A DNA stretch of 64,000 bases from JANQOZ01 sp045106555 (GTDB lineage: Bacteria; Pseudomonadota; Gammaproteobacteria; Xanthomonadales; SZUA-38), in the NCBI GenBank assembly GCA_045106555.1, contig JBGCET010000014.1:62001-126000 (forward strand). Reading direction: 5' to 3'. Below the pieces are notes generated by a model that was not told where the DNA came from, did not search any database, and was given only the letters and a program-made list of their open reading frames with translations. Shown here piece by piece: positions 19,301 to 28,800 of the stretch (its first letter is position 1; every line of letters begins with the position of its first letter). Position numbers and translations under genes: made by a program.

Positions 19301-22300
19301 TGCTTATGGCACTGACTCAAACCGACCCCCAAGATTGTCTTGAGGCATTGCTGACTGCCGGTCAAGCCATCGCGTCCGCGGACCTTGAGCAGCGGGTTGT
19401 GCTGGCAGTGTTAACCGGGCGGGCGCAACAGGTGACCGCGGGTGAGTCAGTGGAGGCGTTGGCCGCCAGCGTTTGTGATGGCGCCTTGCGGGTGATTGCC
19501 AGCGAGACCGGGAACACTACCGTCGTGTCCATTGATGGGGCATTACCCCTGCTGCCATGGCAAAAAGCGGGCGCCATGTTGGAAGGAGCGCTGTCGGGTG
19601 CGTTGTCCAGCCAGCGGCCCTGGTGGACTCTGGCGTTGCGCGGCAATCAACTCTTTCAGCGCTCGTTTGCCAGCCGTGCTCTGGATAGCGAGGACGACAG
19701 TCCCACGCAAGTTAAACATGATGGCGTCTATGTGGTTATTGGTGCCAATGGCACGATTGGTCAGGCCTTGTGTGAACATCTTCGTCTGAAGTATCAGGCC
19801 AAACTGGCGGCGCTCGTCAGGCCCGGTACCGATCCGCAGGTTTTGCGCTCAATTGCGCCTGAGGCGGGAGGTCAATTGCAGCTCTTTGAGCTGGACCTTC
19901 TGGATCCCACAGCGATGGGTGAAACGCTGAACCAGGTGGGGCAACGTTTGGGCACTATCGATGGCGTATTTCAGCTGGCAGGCTCACTGAATGCAGACTT
20001 GCTGGGAGCCAAGACTTCCGAGTCACTGAAAGGGGTCATTGCGCCGAAGGTGGCGCTGAACAACGCTCTTTGCCAGGCGCTGGAAAACCACCACCCCGAC
20101 TTTGTCATGGCCTTCTCATCTATTAGCGCAATGGCTGGCATACCCGGCCAGTTCGACTACGCCGGTGCTAATGGTTTTGTTGATGCACTGGCCCGCAGCC
20201 AGCAGTTTGAGGGTCAACCCTGGATGGCGGTGGGCTGGGGCCCGTGGCAACACGCCGGTTGGATGTCACTGAAATCTGGCCATCGGTCTCGATTGCAGGG
20301 CAGCGTCTTTGATTATCGTGGGCAGACCGAGCAAGGCGTGACGTTTTGGAAAGACATGTCTGCAGACCTTTCTTGGGAGCTGACTGATCACCGTAACGCC
20401 AAAGGCACCGGGATCATGCCAGGTACCGGATACGTGGGTCTGGCCCTGGCAGCATGGCAATCGATGTCCGGCACTTTCTTGCCGGTCCAAATTACCGACA
20501 TTGCGTTTGCTCAGACGTTTTCTTTGGCCCCCGGCCAGCGCAGTGAAATATGCGTTGAAATTCTCCACGGCACGCCGATGGAGTTTGTGATCTCCAGCGC
20601 CAATGGTGCCATTGAGCATGCACGTGGCCAAATGTCTCCGATTGAAACGCCAGCACCCGCCGATACGTTCACGCCGGATCTGCAGGGCGCTGAGCAACTG
20701 GTGCTGCCAGAGCATCCCTTTGTCCGGTTCGGGCCGCGTTGGCAGGCGGAAAAAACCGTCGTTCAATATCAGGGAAATCGTGTTTTGAGCGCCAGTCTGA
20801 ACGCGCAATGCGTTGGAGACCTGCACCACTACAATTTTCATCCGGCCTTGCATGACCTGGCAGTCGGTGTCGCTCAATCCGTGGCAGAAAGTAATACAGC
20901 CTCGGAAATGCTGGTGCCGTTCAGCTATCGCAACCTCATTTTGTATAGCCCCATTCCCGGCCATGTCGTTGTGGATTGTGAGTTGCTGGAAAACACTGCC
21001 GACTTTGTCACATTGGCCATGCGCTTTTTCACCCCTCAGGGACAATTGCTGGCAAGCGTTGGCGAATTGTCCATGCGCCGAATCGTGCCCAGCCTTTTTG
21101 AGACGATTGATTCAAGCCTTCCCGGACTCGACAGTAACGAGAGCCTGACCCTGGCAGAGGGCATAGACGCCATTGAAGCGCTGCTGAGTGCGCCCTTTGA
21201 GGCCAACGTTGTAGTGTCCAAGGTGCCGGTTGAACAGGTGCTGGCTGCGGCCAGAAAGTCGGCTTTGCCGGTGGACAGCGAGGGCGGTGGTGAGGATGAC
21301 AACCGGCCGGAACTTTCCACAGAACTGAAACTGCCCGACACAGAAACAGAACACACTCTGGCAGAAATATGGTCTACCAGCTTGGGCGTTCGCCCAGTCG
21401 GGGTCACCGACGATTTCTTTGAGCTGGGGGGCAATTCGCTGCTGCTGGCACGGTGTGCCACTCGGGCGCAGAAGGCCTTGGGTAAGTCCGTGGCGATTCG
21501 GGATCTGTTCGACGACCCCAGTGTGGGTCGATGGGCATCTCTGTTTTCTTCCGATGAGGTGGGCGGCGAAGTTCAATCGTTGCCGGTAATTGCTCGAGAC
21601 CAAGATCACTACGTACCGTCTCACAGCCAGCGAGCGCTGTGGGTGATCCACCGAATGTACCCCGAGGCTTTGGCCTACCAGTTGACCTTCGGGTTTCGCG
21701 TTACCGGCGAGTTTAGTGTGCCGCTGATGACCCAGGCTGTTCATGAGCTGGTCGACAACCACGAATCATTGCGGGCAGTGTTTACCGACAGTGGCGGCGA
21801 ACTTGCAATGCGCCTGCGCGCCCAGTGCGACGACGCTCTGGAAGTCATCGAGTGCCCACAGGAAAACCTGCAGTCTGCGTTGGATGCCAGTATTCGCCGT
21901 CCGATGTCTTTGGTTGAAGGGCCGTTATTTAGGGTAGAGGTTTATCCCAGCACCAACGCCTGGGTGGTATTGCTCAAATTTCATCATATTATTGCTGATC
22001 AGCTTTCGATCTTTTTAGTGTCCGACCAGCTGCAGACGATCTACCGGTCGTTGTATGAAGAAAAGCCATTGCCGGTGTTTGATGCGCCGCTGGATTATCT
22101 GGATTTTGCCCATTGGCAGGCTGAAGAAAAAACCGCGGAAAAACTGGCTGGCCAACTCAGCTTCTGGGCCGATCACATACCCGAGGGACGCGGTTGCATC
22201 AATCTCCCTACCGACCATCCCAGGCCGGAAGATCAATCGTTTTCCGGACAGATGCTGCATGTGCCGATGGGCGAGGAACTAACGGCTCGGGTACGGGAGT

Positions 22301-24675
22301 TCGCCAGGCAAAAACGCACCTCGGTGTTTAATGTCTTGCTGAGTGTGTTTGGCCTGTTGCTGCGCCGTTATACCGGGGAAAACATGAACGTTGTGGGCGT
22401 GCCGTTTGCTAATCGCAACGACGACGAAAACCTGGCCCAGGTTGTGGGTATGTTCATGAACACGCTTCCGGTACCGATGAACGTGCCTGACCAGCAGAGT
22501 TTTGCCGACCTGTTGGCTCATGTGTCTTTGATGACGCGAGAGGTACAGAGTCGCCAGGACACGCCGCTGGAGTCCATTATCGAGTTGTTGAAGCCGGTTC
22601 GGGATCCTTCGTATAACCCATTGTTTCAGGTTGGTTTTGCGGTGCAGGCGCCGGATCCTGACTTGAGTTTTCCTGGTGCAGAAGTGGAGACGCTAAGGCT
22701 GCATAACGGTAGTTCCATGTATGACATGCACCTGTTTTGCTGGGACGATACGGAGAACGCGATTAACTTCCAGCTTTGGTATGACGACGCTCTGTTTGAA
22801 GCCAAAACCATGCAGGCGCTGGTTGATCGACTGAACCATCTGACGAATCTGTGTATTAGTAATGCGGACTTGCCGCTAGCTGAACACAGCCTTGCCACTA
22901 CTGACGATCTCGCTCAAATCGACGGCTGGAACGCGGCCACCCAGATGCCTTTGGAACACCCGCATGCGCTGAGCTTAATGGCGTTTCGGGAGGGCGTTGT
23001 TCGCTGTGAAGGTCAGACTGTGGCGGTGGCGGATCTCAAGCGCAATGCGGCATTAATTGCTGGGCAGCTGGTATCTGCCGGAGTGGAGCAGGGGGCTCTG
23101 GTCGGAATCTTTATGGATCGGCAGATCAACATGCTTGCTGCCATGCTAGGCACCTGGATGGCCGGTGCGGGTTACATCCCCATGGACCCGCGTTACCCGG
23201 CCCGTTGGCGGGACTATGTCATCAGTGATTCGGGTCTTAAAGCCATTTTGGTTGACGAAGAAAACGCCGATACGTTGGACGAAGATGAGTTGCAGCTGCA
23301 CTGTGTGGAGGACATATTGTCTGCGGGTGACCCATCGTCACCGGTACCCACGATTAACGGCAGCGGCGAAGACCCGGCATACGTGATCTATACCTCTGGT
23401 TCTACGGGGCAACCTAAAGGCGTTAAGGTCCCCCAGTCCTGCGTCGCGAATTTCCTCTCTGCCATGTCCCAGCGGCCGGGTATGACTGCTGAGGACCATC
23501 TGGTGGCCGTTACCACCACGTCGTTTGATATCTCGGTACTCGAACTTTATTTGCCGCTGGTGGTGGGTGCTGACCTGACGATTGCGGTTGCCGACGAGGC
23601 GGCTGATCCCAATCAATTAATGGAGTTGCTGGATCGCACCGGTGCCACGGTGATGCAGGCAACCCCGACGACCTGGCGGCTTCTTCACGAAGCGGGGTGG
23701 GCTGCGCCGGAAGGGTTCAGGGTGTTGACCGGTGGCGAGGCCTTGCAACAGGACCTGGCGGACGCGCTGCTGCTGAAGACGCCGCAAGTCTGGAACATGT
23801 ACGGGCCCACAGAAACCACCGTGTGGAGCACCTGCACGCAGTTGCGCGCGGGGACCCAGGTGGACATCGGTACACCCATAGCCAATACCGCCATTCATGT
23901 CCTGGACGCCAGTGGGCAGCGATTGCCGGTAGGGGTTGCTGGAGATCTGTGTATCGCTGGTAATGGCGTTACCGACGGCTACCTCGGAAAACCGGATCTG
24001 ACCCAGGAGGTCTTCCTGGACAACCCGTTTGGGGAAGGCAAGCTTTACCGCACTGGTGATGTTGCGCGTTGGCTGGACAGTGGTGCGCTTGAGTACTTTG
24101 GGCGCAGCGATTTTCAGGTCAAGATTCGAGGCCACCGCATTGAGCTTGGGCAAATCGAAAACACCATGATGGAGATGGCGGGATTGAAGCAGGTGATCGT
24201 TAACCCGGTGAGCCTGGGTGAAGACGATCTGCGCCTGGTGGCCTATTACGTGGCGGAGGAAGGCCCTTTGCAAGCCACGGCATTTCGACGCCACCTGCGC
24301 AAAGCCGTACCCGATTACATGGTTCCGAATACGTTTCTCCATCTGGACTCGTTCCCGCTGACGGATAACGGGAAGATCGATCGCAAAAATCTGCCGACCC
24401 CCAACTCGCTGGTGCAGGCGGCTTCCAGCGCTGATCAAGAACCGCAAACCGACATCCAGAAGCAGATCGCGCAAATCTGGATCGATATGCTGAAAGTTCC
24501 CTCCGTTGGATTGAACGACAATTTTTTCGAGGCGGGAGGACATTCGTTGCTGGCGGTAAACGTTGTATCTGAAATTGAGAAGGTGCTGGGTCAACGCGTG
24601 AGCCTGAGGTCTATCGTATTAAAGTCGTTGGCCGAGGTCGCTCGTGAGTGTGGTGACGGTGAAGTCGTCGATTAA
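16369..24675 (+). CDS. Hybrid PKS-NRPS: KS-AT-KR-DH-ACP-C-A-PCP
   Basis: A 2768-residue synthase with a good AAGGA site before ATG 16369. KS: Cys183 (TACSTS), His319 (ETHGTGT), His359 (KPNIGHLD). AT (about 530-830): Ser624 in GHSLGD, His725 in AASH, not the common HAFH or YASH, so the extender is unclear. KR (about 1115-1310): GANGTIG, Ser1251, Tyr1264. DH (about 1335-1605): His1341 in DHRNAKGTGIMPGTGY and Asp1496. ACP: Ser1690. C (about 1745-2180): HHIIADQ at 1872-1878, which keeps both His and the Asp. A (about 2195-2665): pocket by eye D-I-L-Q-L-G-M-V-W, close to glycine. PCP: Ser2726. No thioesterase or reductase follows. It should extend the formylated starter by one reduced, possibly dehydrated, ketide and one amino acid. 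Confidence 0.92.
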   Translation: MSGNDSLTGNEIAIVGMACHLPGAGGPGEFWKNLQDGVLAACELSRQTLLERGVSEALIDHPDYVRQAVELEDFDGFDGAFFGLSARDSAMMDPQHRHFLEVCWEALENAGVVPARFDGDIGVYGGSGHNAYMPFNLLTNPELAKTSDLFELRHTSNDKDFLTTRVSYSLNLRGPSVNVQTACSTSLVAVHMAAQALLAGECDVAIAGGVTIEHPHGRGYLYREGEVLAADGVCRAFDEKSGGTIFGSGAGAVVLKPLDKAQEDGDQIHAVILASAVNNDGSEKAGYMAPSVGGQAAVVEEALEVAGVDADTVTYIETHGTGTAIGDPIELAALNQVYRPRTAQREYCALGSVKPNIGHLDTAAGVASLIKVVMALKNRQIPGLKNHTAPNPACDFNDSPFYLPQSFTDWQPQCGVRRAGVSSLGVGGTNAHLLLEEPPATDEVVESPTRRHFFPLSARTRDELSLMKSRMAQYLNHSAEPVLLNHLATTLQHKRESFAYRWCAGAGDMAQLTSRLSQPEGTGQSLNEPRKVIFAFPGGGSQRTGMGLELYQNNPGYRKDADQCLALMPESIAEPLRAALFDGDESRDLLQPSLSLPAIFLTQYCLGRLWMARNVQPTALIGHSLGDYAAACLAGVFQLSDAVKLVVLRGQLLEKIAEKSAMTSVNATFDQLTVMTDLGEVSIAAVNAPEMCLLSGAEAYIEHAEKTLEAKDISCRRLPLNAASHCDLLDPILPEFRALLASLTITAPSLPLVDNLTGDWLTADDALDPEHWVKHFRQTVYFSRGLSFLHQQEPDFLFLELSSNDVLSSFLRQHAFGPSHPAVGSLPKKPEDGELEQVDRVTSALWSNGALLDWDQVDPAGPTRTVSTPAYPFTRLRHWFDGGESVFDEAAGLAPLDGENTQASFGLPQWLRYAPPVDQEVLKAARWIVVGKHPSLTALQQRHSEMGGQFSELPEVDAADFGSKLISCLRAAEGSALVLMALTQTDPQDCLEALLTAGQAIASADLEQRVVLAVLTGRAQQVTAGESVEALAASVCDGALRVIASETGNTTVVSIDGALPLLPWQKAGAMLEGALSGALSSQRPWWTLALRGNQLFQRSFASRALDSEDDSPTQVKHDGVYVVIGANGTIGQALCEHLRLKYQAKLAALVRPGTDPQVLRSIAPEAGGQLQLFELDLLDPTAMGETLNQVGQRLGTIDGVFQLAGSLNADLLGAKTSESLKGVIAPKVALNNALCQALENHHPDFVMAFSSISAMAGIPGQFDYAGANGFVDALARSQQFEGQPWMAVGWGPWQHAGWMSLKSGHRSRLQGSVFDYRGQTEQGVTFWKDMSADLSWELTDHRNAKGTGIMPGTGYVGLALAAWQSMSGTFLPVQITDIAFAQTFSLAPGQRSEICVEILHGTPMEFVISSANGAIEHARGQMSPIETPAPADTFTPDLQGAEQLVLPEHPFVRFGPRWQAEKTVVQYQGNRVLSASLNAQCVGDLHHYNFHPALHDLAVGVAQSVAESNTASEMLVPFSYRNLILYSPIPGHVVVDCELLENTADFVTLAMRFFTPQGQLLASVGELSMRRIVPSLFETIDSSLPGLDSNESLTLAEGIDAIEALLSAPFEANVVVSKVPVEQVLAAARKSALPVDSEGGGEDDNRPELSTELKLPDTETEHTLAEIWSTSLGVRPVGVTDDFFELGGNSLLLARCATRAQKALGKSVAIRDLFDDPSVGRWASLFSSDEVGGEVQSLPVIARDQDHYVPSHSQRALWVIHRMYPEALAYQLTFGFRVTGEFSVPLMTQAVHELVDNHESLRAVFTDSGGELAMRLRAQCDDALEVIECPQENLQSALDASIRRPMSLVEGPLFRVEVYPSTNAWVVLLKFHHIIADQLSIFLVSDQLQTIYRSLYEEKPLPVFDAPLDYLDFAHWQAEEKTAEKLAGQLSFWADHIPEGRGCINLPTDHPRPEDQSFSGQMLHVPMGEELTARVREFARQKRTSVFNVLLSVFGLLLRRYTGENMNVVGVPFANRNDDENLAQVVGMFMNTLPVPMNVPDQQSFADLLAHVSLMTREVQSRQDTPLESIIELLKPVRDPSYNPLFQVGFAVQAPDPDLSFPGAEVETLRLHNGSSMYDMHLFCWDDTENAINFQLWYDDALFEAKTMQALVDRLNHLTNLCISNADLPLAEHSLATTDDLAQIDGWNAATQMPLEHPHALSLMAFREGVVRCEGQTVAVADLKRNAALIAGQLVSAGVEQGALVGIFMDRQINMLAAMLGTWMAGAGYIPMDPRYPARWRDYVISDSGLKAILVDEENADTLDEDELQLHCVEDILSAGDPSSPVPTINGSGEDPAYVIYTSGSTGQPKGVKVPQSCVANFLSAMSQRPGMTAEDHLVAVTTTSFDISVLELYLPLVVGADLTIAVADEAADPNQLMELLDRTGATVMQATPTTWRLLHEAGWAAPEGFRVLTGGEALQQDLADALLLKTPQVWNMYGPTETTVWSTCTQLRAGTQVDIGTPIANTAIHVLDASGQRLPVGVAGDLCIAGNGVTDGYLGKPDLTQEVFLDNPFGEGKLYRTGDVARWLDSGALEYFGRSDFQVKIRGHRIELGQIENTMMEMAGLKQVIVNPVSLGEDDLRLVAYYVAEEGPLQATAFRRHLRKAVPDYMVPNTFLHLDSFPLTDNGKIDRKNLPTPNSLVQAASSADQEPQTDIQKQIAQIWIDMLKVPSVGLNDNFFEAGGHSLLAVNVVSEIEKVLGQRVSLRSIVLKSLAEVARECGDGEVVD

Positions 24676-24716
24676 ACGAGCATCCTTGCAAGCTGCGGTG
24701 CATAAGGCCTGGGCCA

Positions 24717-25805
24717 ATGACTGACGGGCTGCGCGTATTGCAGGTTGTCCAAAGCCTGAACGTCGGCGGCCTGGAAACCGTGGTGATTGAGCTTTGTCGA
24801 AAGCTGGTGGCCTTAGGTGTCCACACCGACGTTTGCTGCATTGAAGAACCCGGCGAGCTGGCCGGTAAACTCGCGGGTGAAGCCATAGAGGTTTTCAGCC
24901 TGGATAAACCGGCGGGCATTCACCTGGGTTCGGTGCGACGCCTGAGGCAGGAAATTCAGCGCCGCGGATATCACGTGATTCATTCCCATAGTTCCATGGG
25001 GCATTTCTATGGCTGTCTGGCGGCTAAGCTAGGCGGCCGGCCCATTGTGCATACTCGACACCAAATGAGTCGCACTCTGTCTTGGAAGCAGAAGGTCCGG
25101 GCCCGTCTTTGCGCGATGGCCACCCAGCGAATGATTGGGGTTTCCGCCGCAGTCACCCAGTGTAATGTAGCGGATTACGCTCTCCCAGAGTCCCGTGTGC
25201 GGACAATTTATAACGGCATTGATACGGCTCGATTCGAGGACATACCCGCTCCGTCAACGATTCGGGTCATTGGCACCATTGGTCGTTTGCAGCCGGTAAA
25301 AAACCAGCTCTCTCTGCTGAGAGTATTTGAGCGCTTGGTCAGACGGCACAGCGATCTGAGGTTGAGAATTGTTGGCAGTGGCCAATCTCAGCAGGAGCTG
25401 GAGGAGTACGCGAAGGCGGCCGGCCTCAGCGAACGGGTTGACTTCGCGGGATACCAGTCCGACATTCCGCAACAAATGGCACAGATCGATGCGTTCGTGA
25501 TGAGCTCACTCAGCGAGGGGATGCCCATCGTGTTAATTGAGGCGATGGCTGCAGCCCGGCCGGTGGTTGTCACCGCCGTTGGCGGCATTCCTGAAATGAT
25601 TGAGCCTGGCAAAACGGGCTTGATGGTTGAGCGACGTGATGACGACGCGCTGGAAGCGGCAATCCGCCAGCTGATTGAACATCCTGAGCAGGCCGCTGGA
25701 ATGGCAAAACAAGCTCGACAGGACGCGGTTGAGCGATTCGATATCGGTCAAATGGCGAGCCACTACATCGCTGAATACCGAAGCATGGCCAGATTAGATC
25801 CGTAG
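24717..25805 (+). CDS. GT4-family glycosyltransferase
   Basis: A 362-residue GT-B glycosyltransferase. The N-terminus RVLQVVQSLNVGGLETVVIE is typical of GT4 enzymes, and the C-terminal domain has IGTIGRLQPVKNQLSLL, LRIVGSGQSQQELE, VDFAGYQSDIP and the EX7E motif SEGMPIVLIEAMA, followed by VGGIPEMIEPGKTGLMV. It lies 41 nt after the PKS-NRPS gene on the same strand with AAGG ahead of the start, so it is probably co-transcribed. It could glycosylate the assembled product or belong to the neighbouring polysaccharide system. Related enzymes of this start pattern occur in exosortase-A-linked exopolysaccharide loci. The substrate is unknown. Confidence 0.85.
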   Translation: MTDGLRVLQVVQSLNVGGLETVVIELCRKLVALGVHTDVCCIEEPGELAGKLAGEAIEVFSLDKPAGIHLGSVRRLRQEIQRRGYHVIHSHSSMGHFYGCLAAKLGGRPIVHTRHQMSRTLSWKQKVRARLCAMATQRMIGVSAAVTQCNVADYALPESRVRTIYNGIDTARFEDIPAPSTIRVIGTIGRLQPVKNQLSLLRVFERLVRRHSDLRLRIVGSGQSQQELEEYAKAAGLSERVDFAGYQSDIPQQMAQIDAFVMSSLSEGMPIVLIEAMAAARPVVVTAVGGIPEMIEPGKTGLMVERRDDDALEAAIRQLIEHPEQAAGMAKQARQDAVERFDIGQMASHYIAEYRSMARLDP

Positions 25806-25862
25806 ACTGATCGCCGAATACTGCGGCGCTTTCTATCCTGCTCCAACTGCCCGCTTGGCGTC

Positions 25863-28800
25863 TTATCTCAGGCCGGCTGAAGGCGTTTCAAATCCGCTCT
25901 CAAACATCACTTGGACCACGCCAACGGTGGTGCTGGAGCTATCGTTAGTGGCGTTTACATCGATCTGTATCGGCGTTGTGCGTAGTGTCATGGTGTTGGT
26001 GACGGTATCCAGTTCGGTGTCTTCAACGATGGTGACCGTTTGGATAAGGGAGATGCTCGACCCTACTGGCAGGTCCAGTGTGGCGGTAAGTTCGCCAGCC
26101 GGAGGGGGGACGCAGACGGCATTTTGTACCGGACCACACTCCCAGGTTGTACGGGCAAAAAATGCCGCGTCAGAAAGGTTGCTGGTGGCCGATATCGTCA
26201 TTGCGTCTGTCGTACCCAGGTTGCTCACCGTAACCAGAAACTCCAGTTCACCACCAGGATCCACCTGCTGTTGCAGGGATACGATAGAAACGCCCACATC
26301 CAGAGCGTTAGACACGGTAATGGAAACGGGCACGGGTAACGATACAGGCTGGCCATTGTTGGCGCTGCCGCCGTCGTCAGAAATGGTGAGCTCGATGACG
26401 GCGGTGCCAGCACGACCGTTGAGGTCGTAACTGAACTGCCCCGACGGATCCAGGCTGGCGGCGTCGATTATGCTGCCAGGGTCGCTGGTGACGGTTGCGC
26501 CGGCGCCGACAATGGATTGGGTGGATTGTTCGTTGGCAGGTCCTGTCAGAACTTGTGAGATGAAGTTCTCCAGCACTATGGTGCCCGACTGTCCGGCGGA
26601 ATGACTTTGATCGCCCAACACATCAAAGGTGGGTCGGTCGTTTGCGGCCGCAACCTCAATCGTTACGGTCGCTTCGTACAAGCGGCTGTTAGCGGCTATT
26701 CGATACACAAAACTGTCGGGGCCGAAATAGTCTTGGGGTGGGGTGTAGTTGAACGTACCGTCGCCCTGGCTGTCCACGACGCCGCCCTGCGCGCTGGCGG
26801 CATCAAATCCGGCCAGGCTGGAAGGCCCCATAGCCAAGAAATCGTTGCTCAGCACATCCCCCGTATTCATGATGGTGTCTTCCACAGCGGCAATAGGCCC
26901 ATCATCGGTTGTTGGGCGGGGCTGTACGTCAAGGTTAACCACAAACTGTGCTGTTGCAGTGCCGTCAAAAGCGCTGAAGGTGAGGTCAACCTGGCCGGTG
27001 AACCCGATCACCGGCGTATAGCTCAACTCGCCGTCGTTACTGATCATGGCCTGGCCGGACGCGGGTCCGGACACCAGGGCATATGTGATGGCATGCAGCT
27101 CGGGGTCGGTGATGAAGTCAGACAGCGAAACGTTGAAAACGAGGTCCTGAATCACGTCCAGTGTGGGTATCGTGCCTCGAGGCGCATCGTTGATTCCGGT
27201 CAGGTTGATGGTCACTGTGATGTCGGTATCAGTGCCCTCGTCGGGTTGGCTATCCGTTATGTCATAGGTGAAAACCAGGCTGGGTGAAAGCACTTCACCC
27301 TGATCGAGAAAATCGTAATCGCCAGCGGGATCAAACTGTAATTGGTTACCGTCATTGGTAATGTTGTTCTCTAGCTCGGCAGGAACCTGAATCGCAGAAA
27401 TGGTCAGCGAATGTCCGTCTATATCCGTATCGTTATCGAGCACATCAAGGGCGACTTGAGCATCTTCGGTCAGGTTGAACTGGTCGTCTAATCCAACGGG
27501 CGGATCGTTGGTGTTGATCACGGTGATGGTGACCTGATCCATGCCGATGTTGCCCTCGGAGTCTGTGGCTTGGGCGGTAATCACATGAACGCCGGGCAAC
27601 AGCATGGCAGAAAAGTCTCGCCCGGTAGCGGTGGCGGAACTGATGCTGTCGCTCCAGGAAATGGTGCCCAGTAAACTGGGATCGATAACGTCCGAGACAC
27701 TGGCCCGGAGCATGAGGGTGTCGTCCACCTCTATGGTCATATCGTCTTCAAAAATGGTTACCACCGGGGGCGCCTCGGGTAGCCCGGTGCCGTTGAGGTA
27801 GTCGTCCAGGTTGCTGCTGCCATTGGTGTTGATGTCGCCGGCAGCATCGTCGATCAAAGGGTCGGTACCCACCGCCAGTTCGTAACCATCGGGGACGCCA
27901 TCGGTATCGGTATCTCTTGAGCTAACGCTGGTTCCATGGACATGAAATTCGTCGCCGTCATTCAGCCCATCTCCGTCAGTATCAGGATTGAGCGTATCGC
28001 CGGAGTTCGCCACCTCATCGGAATCTCGAAGATTGTCCGCATCCAGATCGGAGTTCACATCACCCCATCCAGAGACAAAACCATTAAACGGGATGTTGGC
28101 GTTTTCCATGGCGGTTCGTGGCGAGTACTGAAAGGGTGATGCACCAAAATTAATTTCAGTGGCAAACACTCCCATACCTTGGGTATTGCCATACAAGAAC
28201 GGAAACAATGGGGTAAACACATCGGGCAGCAGCATGGTGTAAACCACCTGATCTTCAATGATCAGATAAACCGTGGGTCGCGCTTCTCGGTAGTCCACGG
28301 CAAAGCCATAATGAAACGTGCTCGTGTCATAGTTGCCCACCTGGTTCAGGTTTTGCCATATGCCGTTAATGGAGTTGGTGGACATCGATGGCTGTTCAGG
28401 GTCAAACGGATAGGGGTTAATGCGTCCGAATTCGGTAATCAATCCCTGGCCGATGCCAAACCCCTCATCGCTGCCGATGATGATCGTGGCAAGCAGGCGA
28501 CTTGCTTCAAAGTAACGGAACTCGTCAATCATGCCCTGATTGGCTCGAACGCCCATTTTCTGGTCGATATCGTAGGCCACCGATAAGTTTTGCGGGCCCA
28601 GGGTGATCCCCGCACCGCTGTTATCGTCCAGCTGTAATAGCACTTCGGTCTGCTGTGGCGGCTGAACCCGGCCGTTATAGGCATTGGCTAACGCCCAGCC
28701 GCTGCCCATAAATTCGGCGCCGGGGACGCCATCGGTAAACAACAGGTACCCGGCGGGAAACTGGAATGGGTGATTGTCCGGGTCATCCCCGGCATTGATC

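Noticed and set aside
20266..21045. 259-codon minus-strand open frame
   Set aside because: Antisense to the KR/DH part of the PKS, whose catalytic residues are intact; no recognisable domain.
23617..24594. 325-codon minus-strand open frame
   Set aside because: Antisense to the last A domain and PCP; composition rich in His/Arg/Gln, typical of shadow frames.
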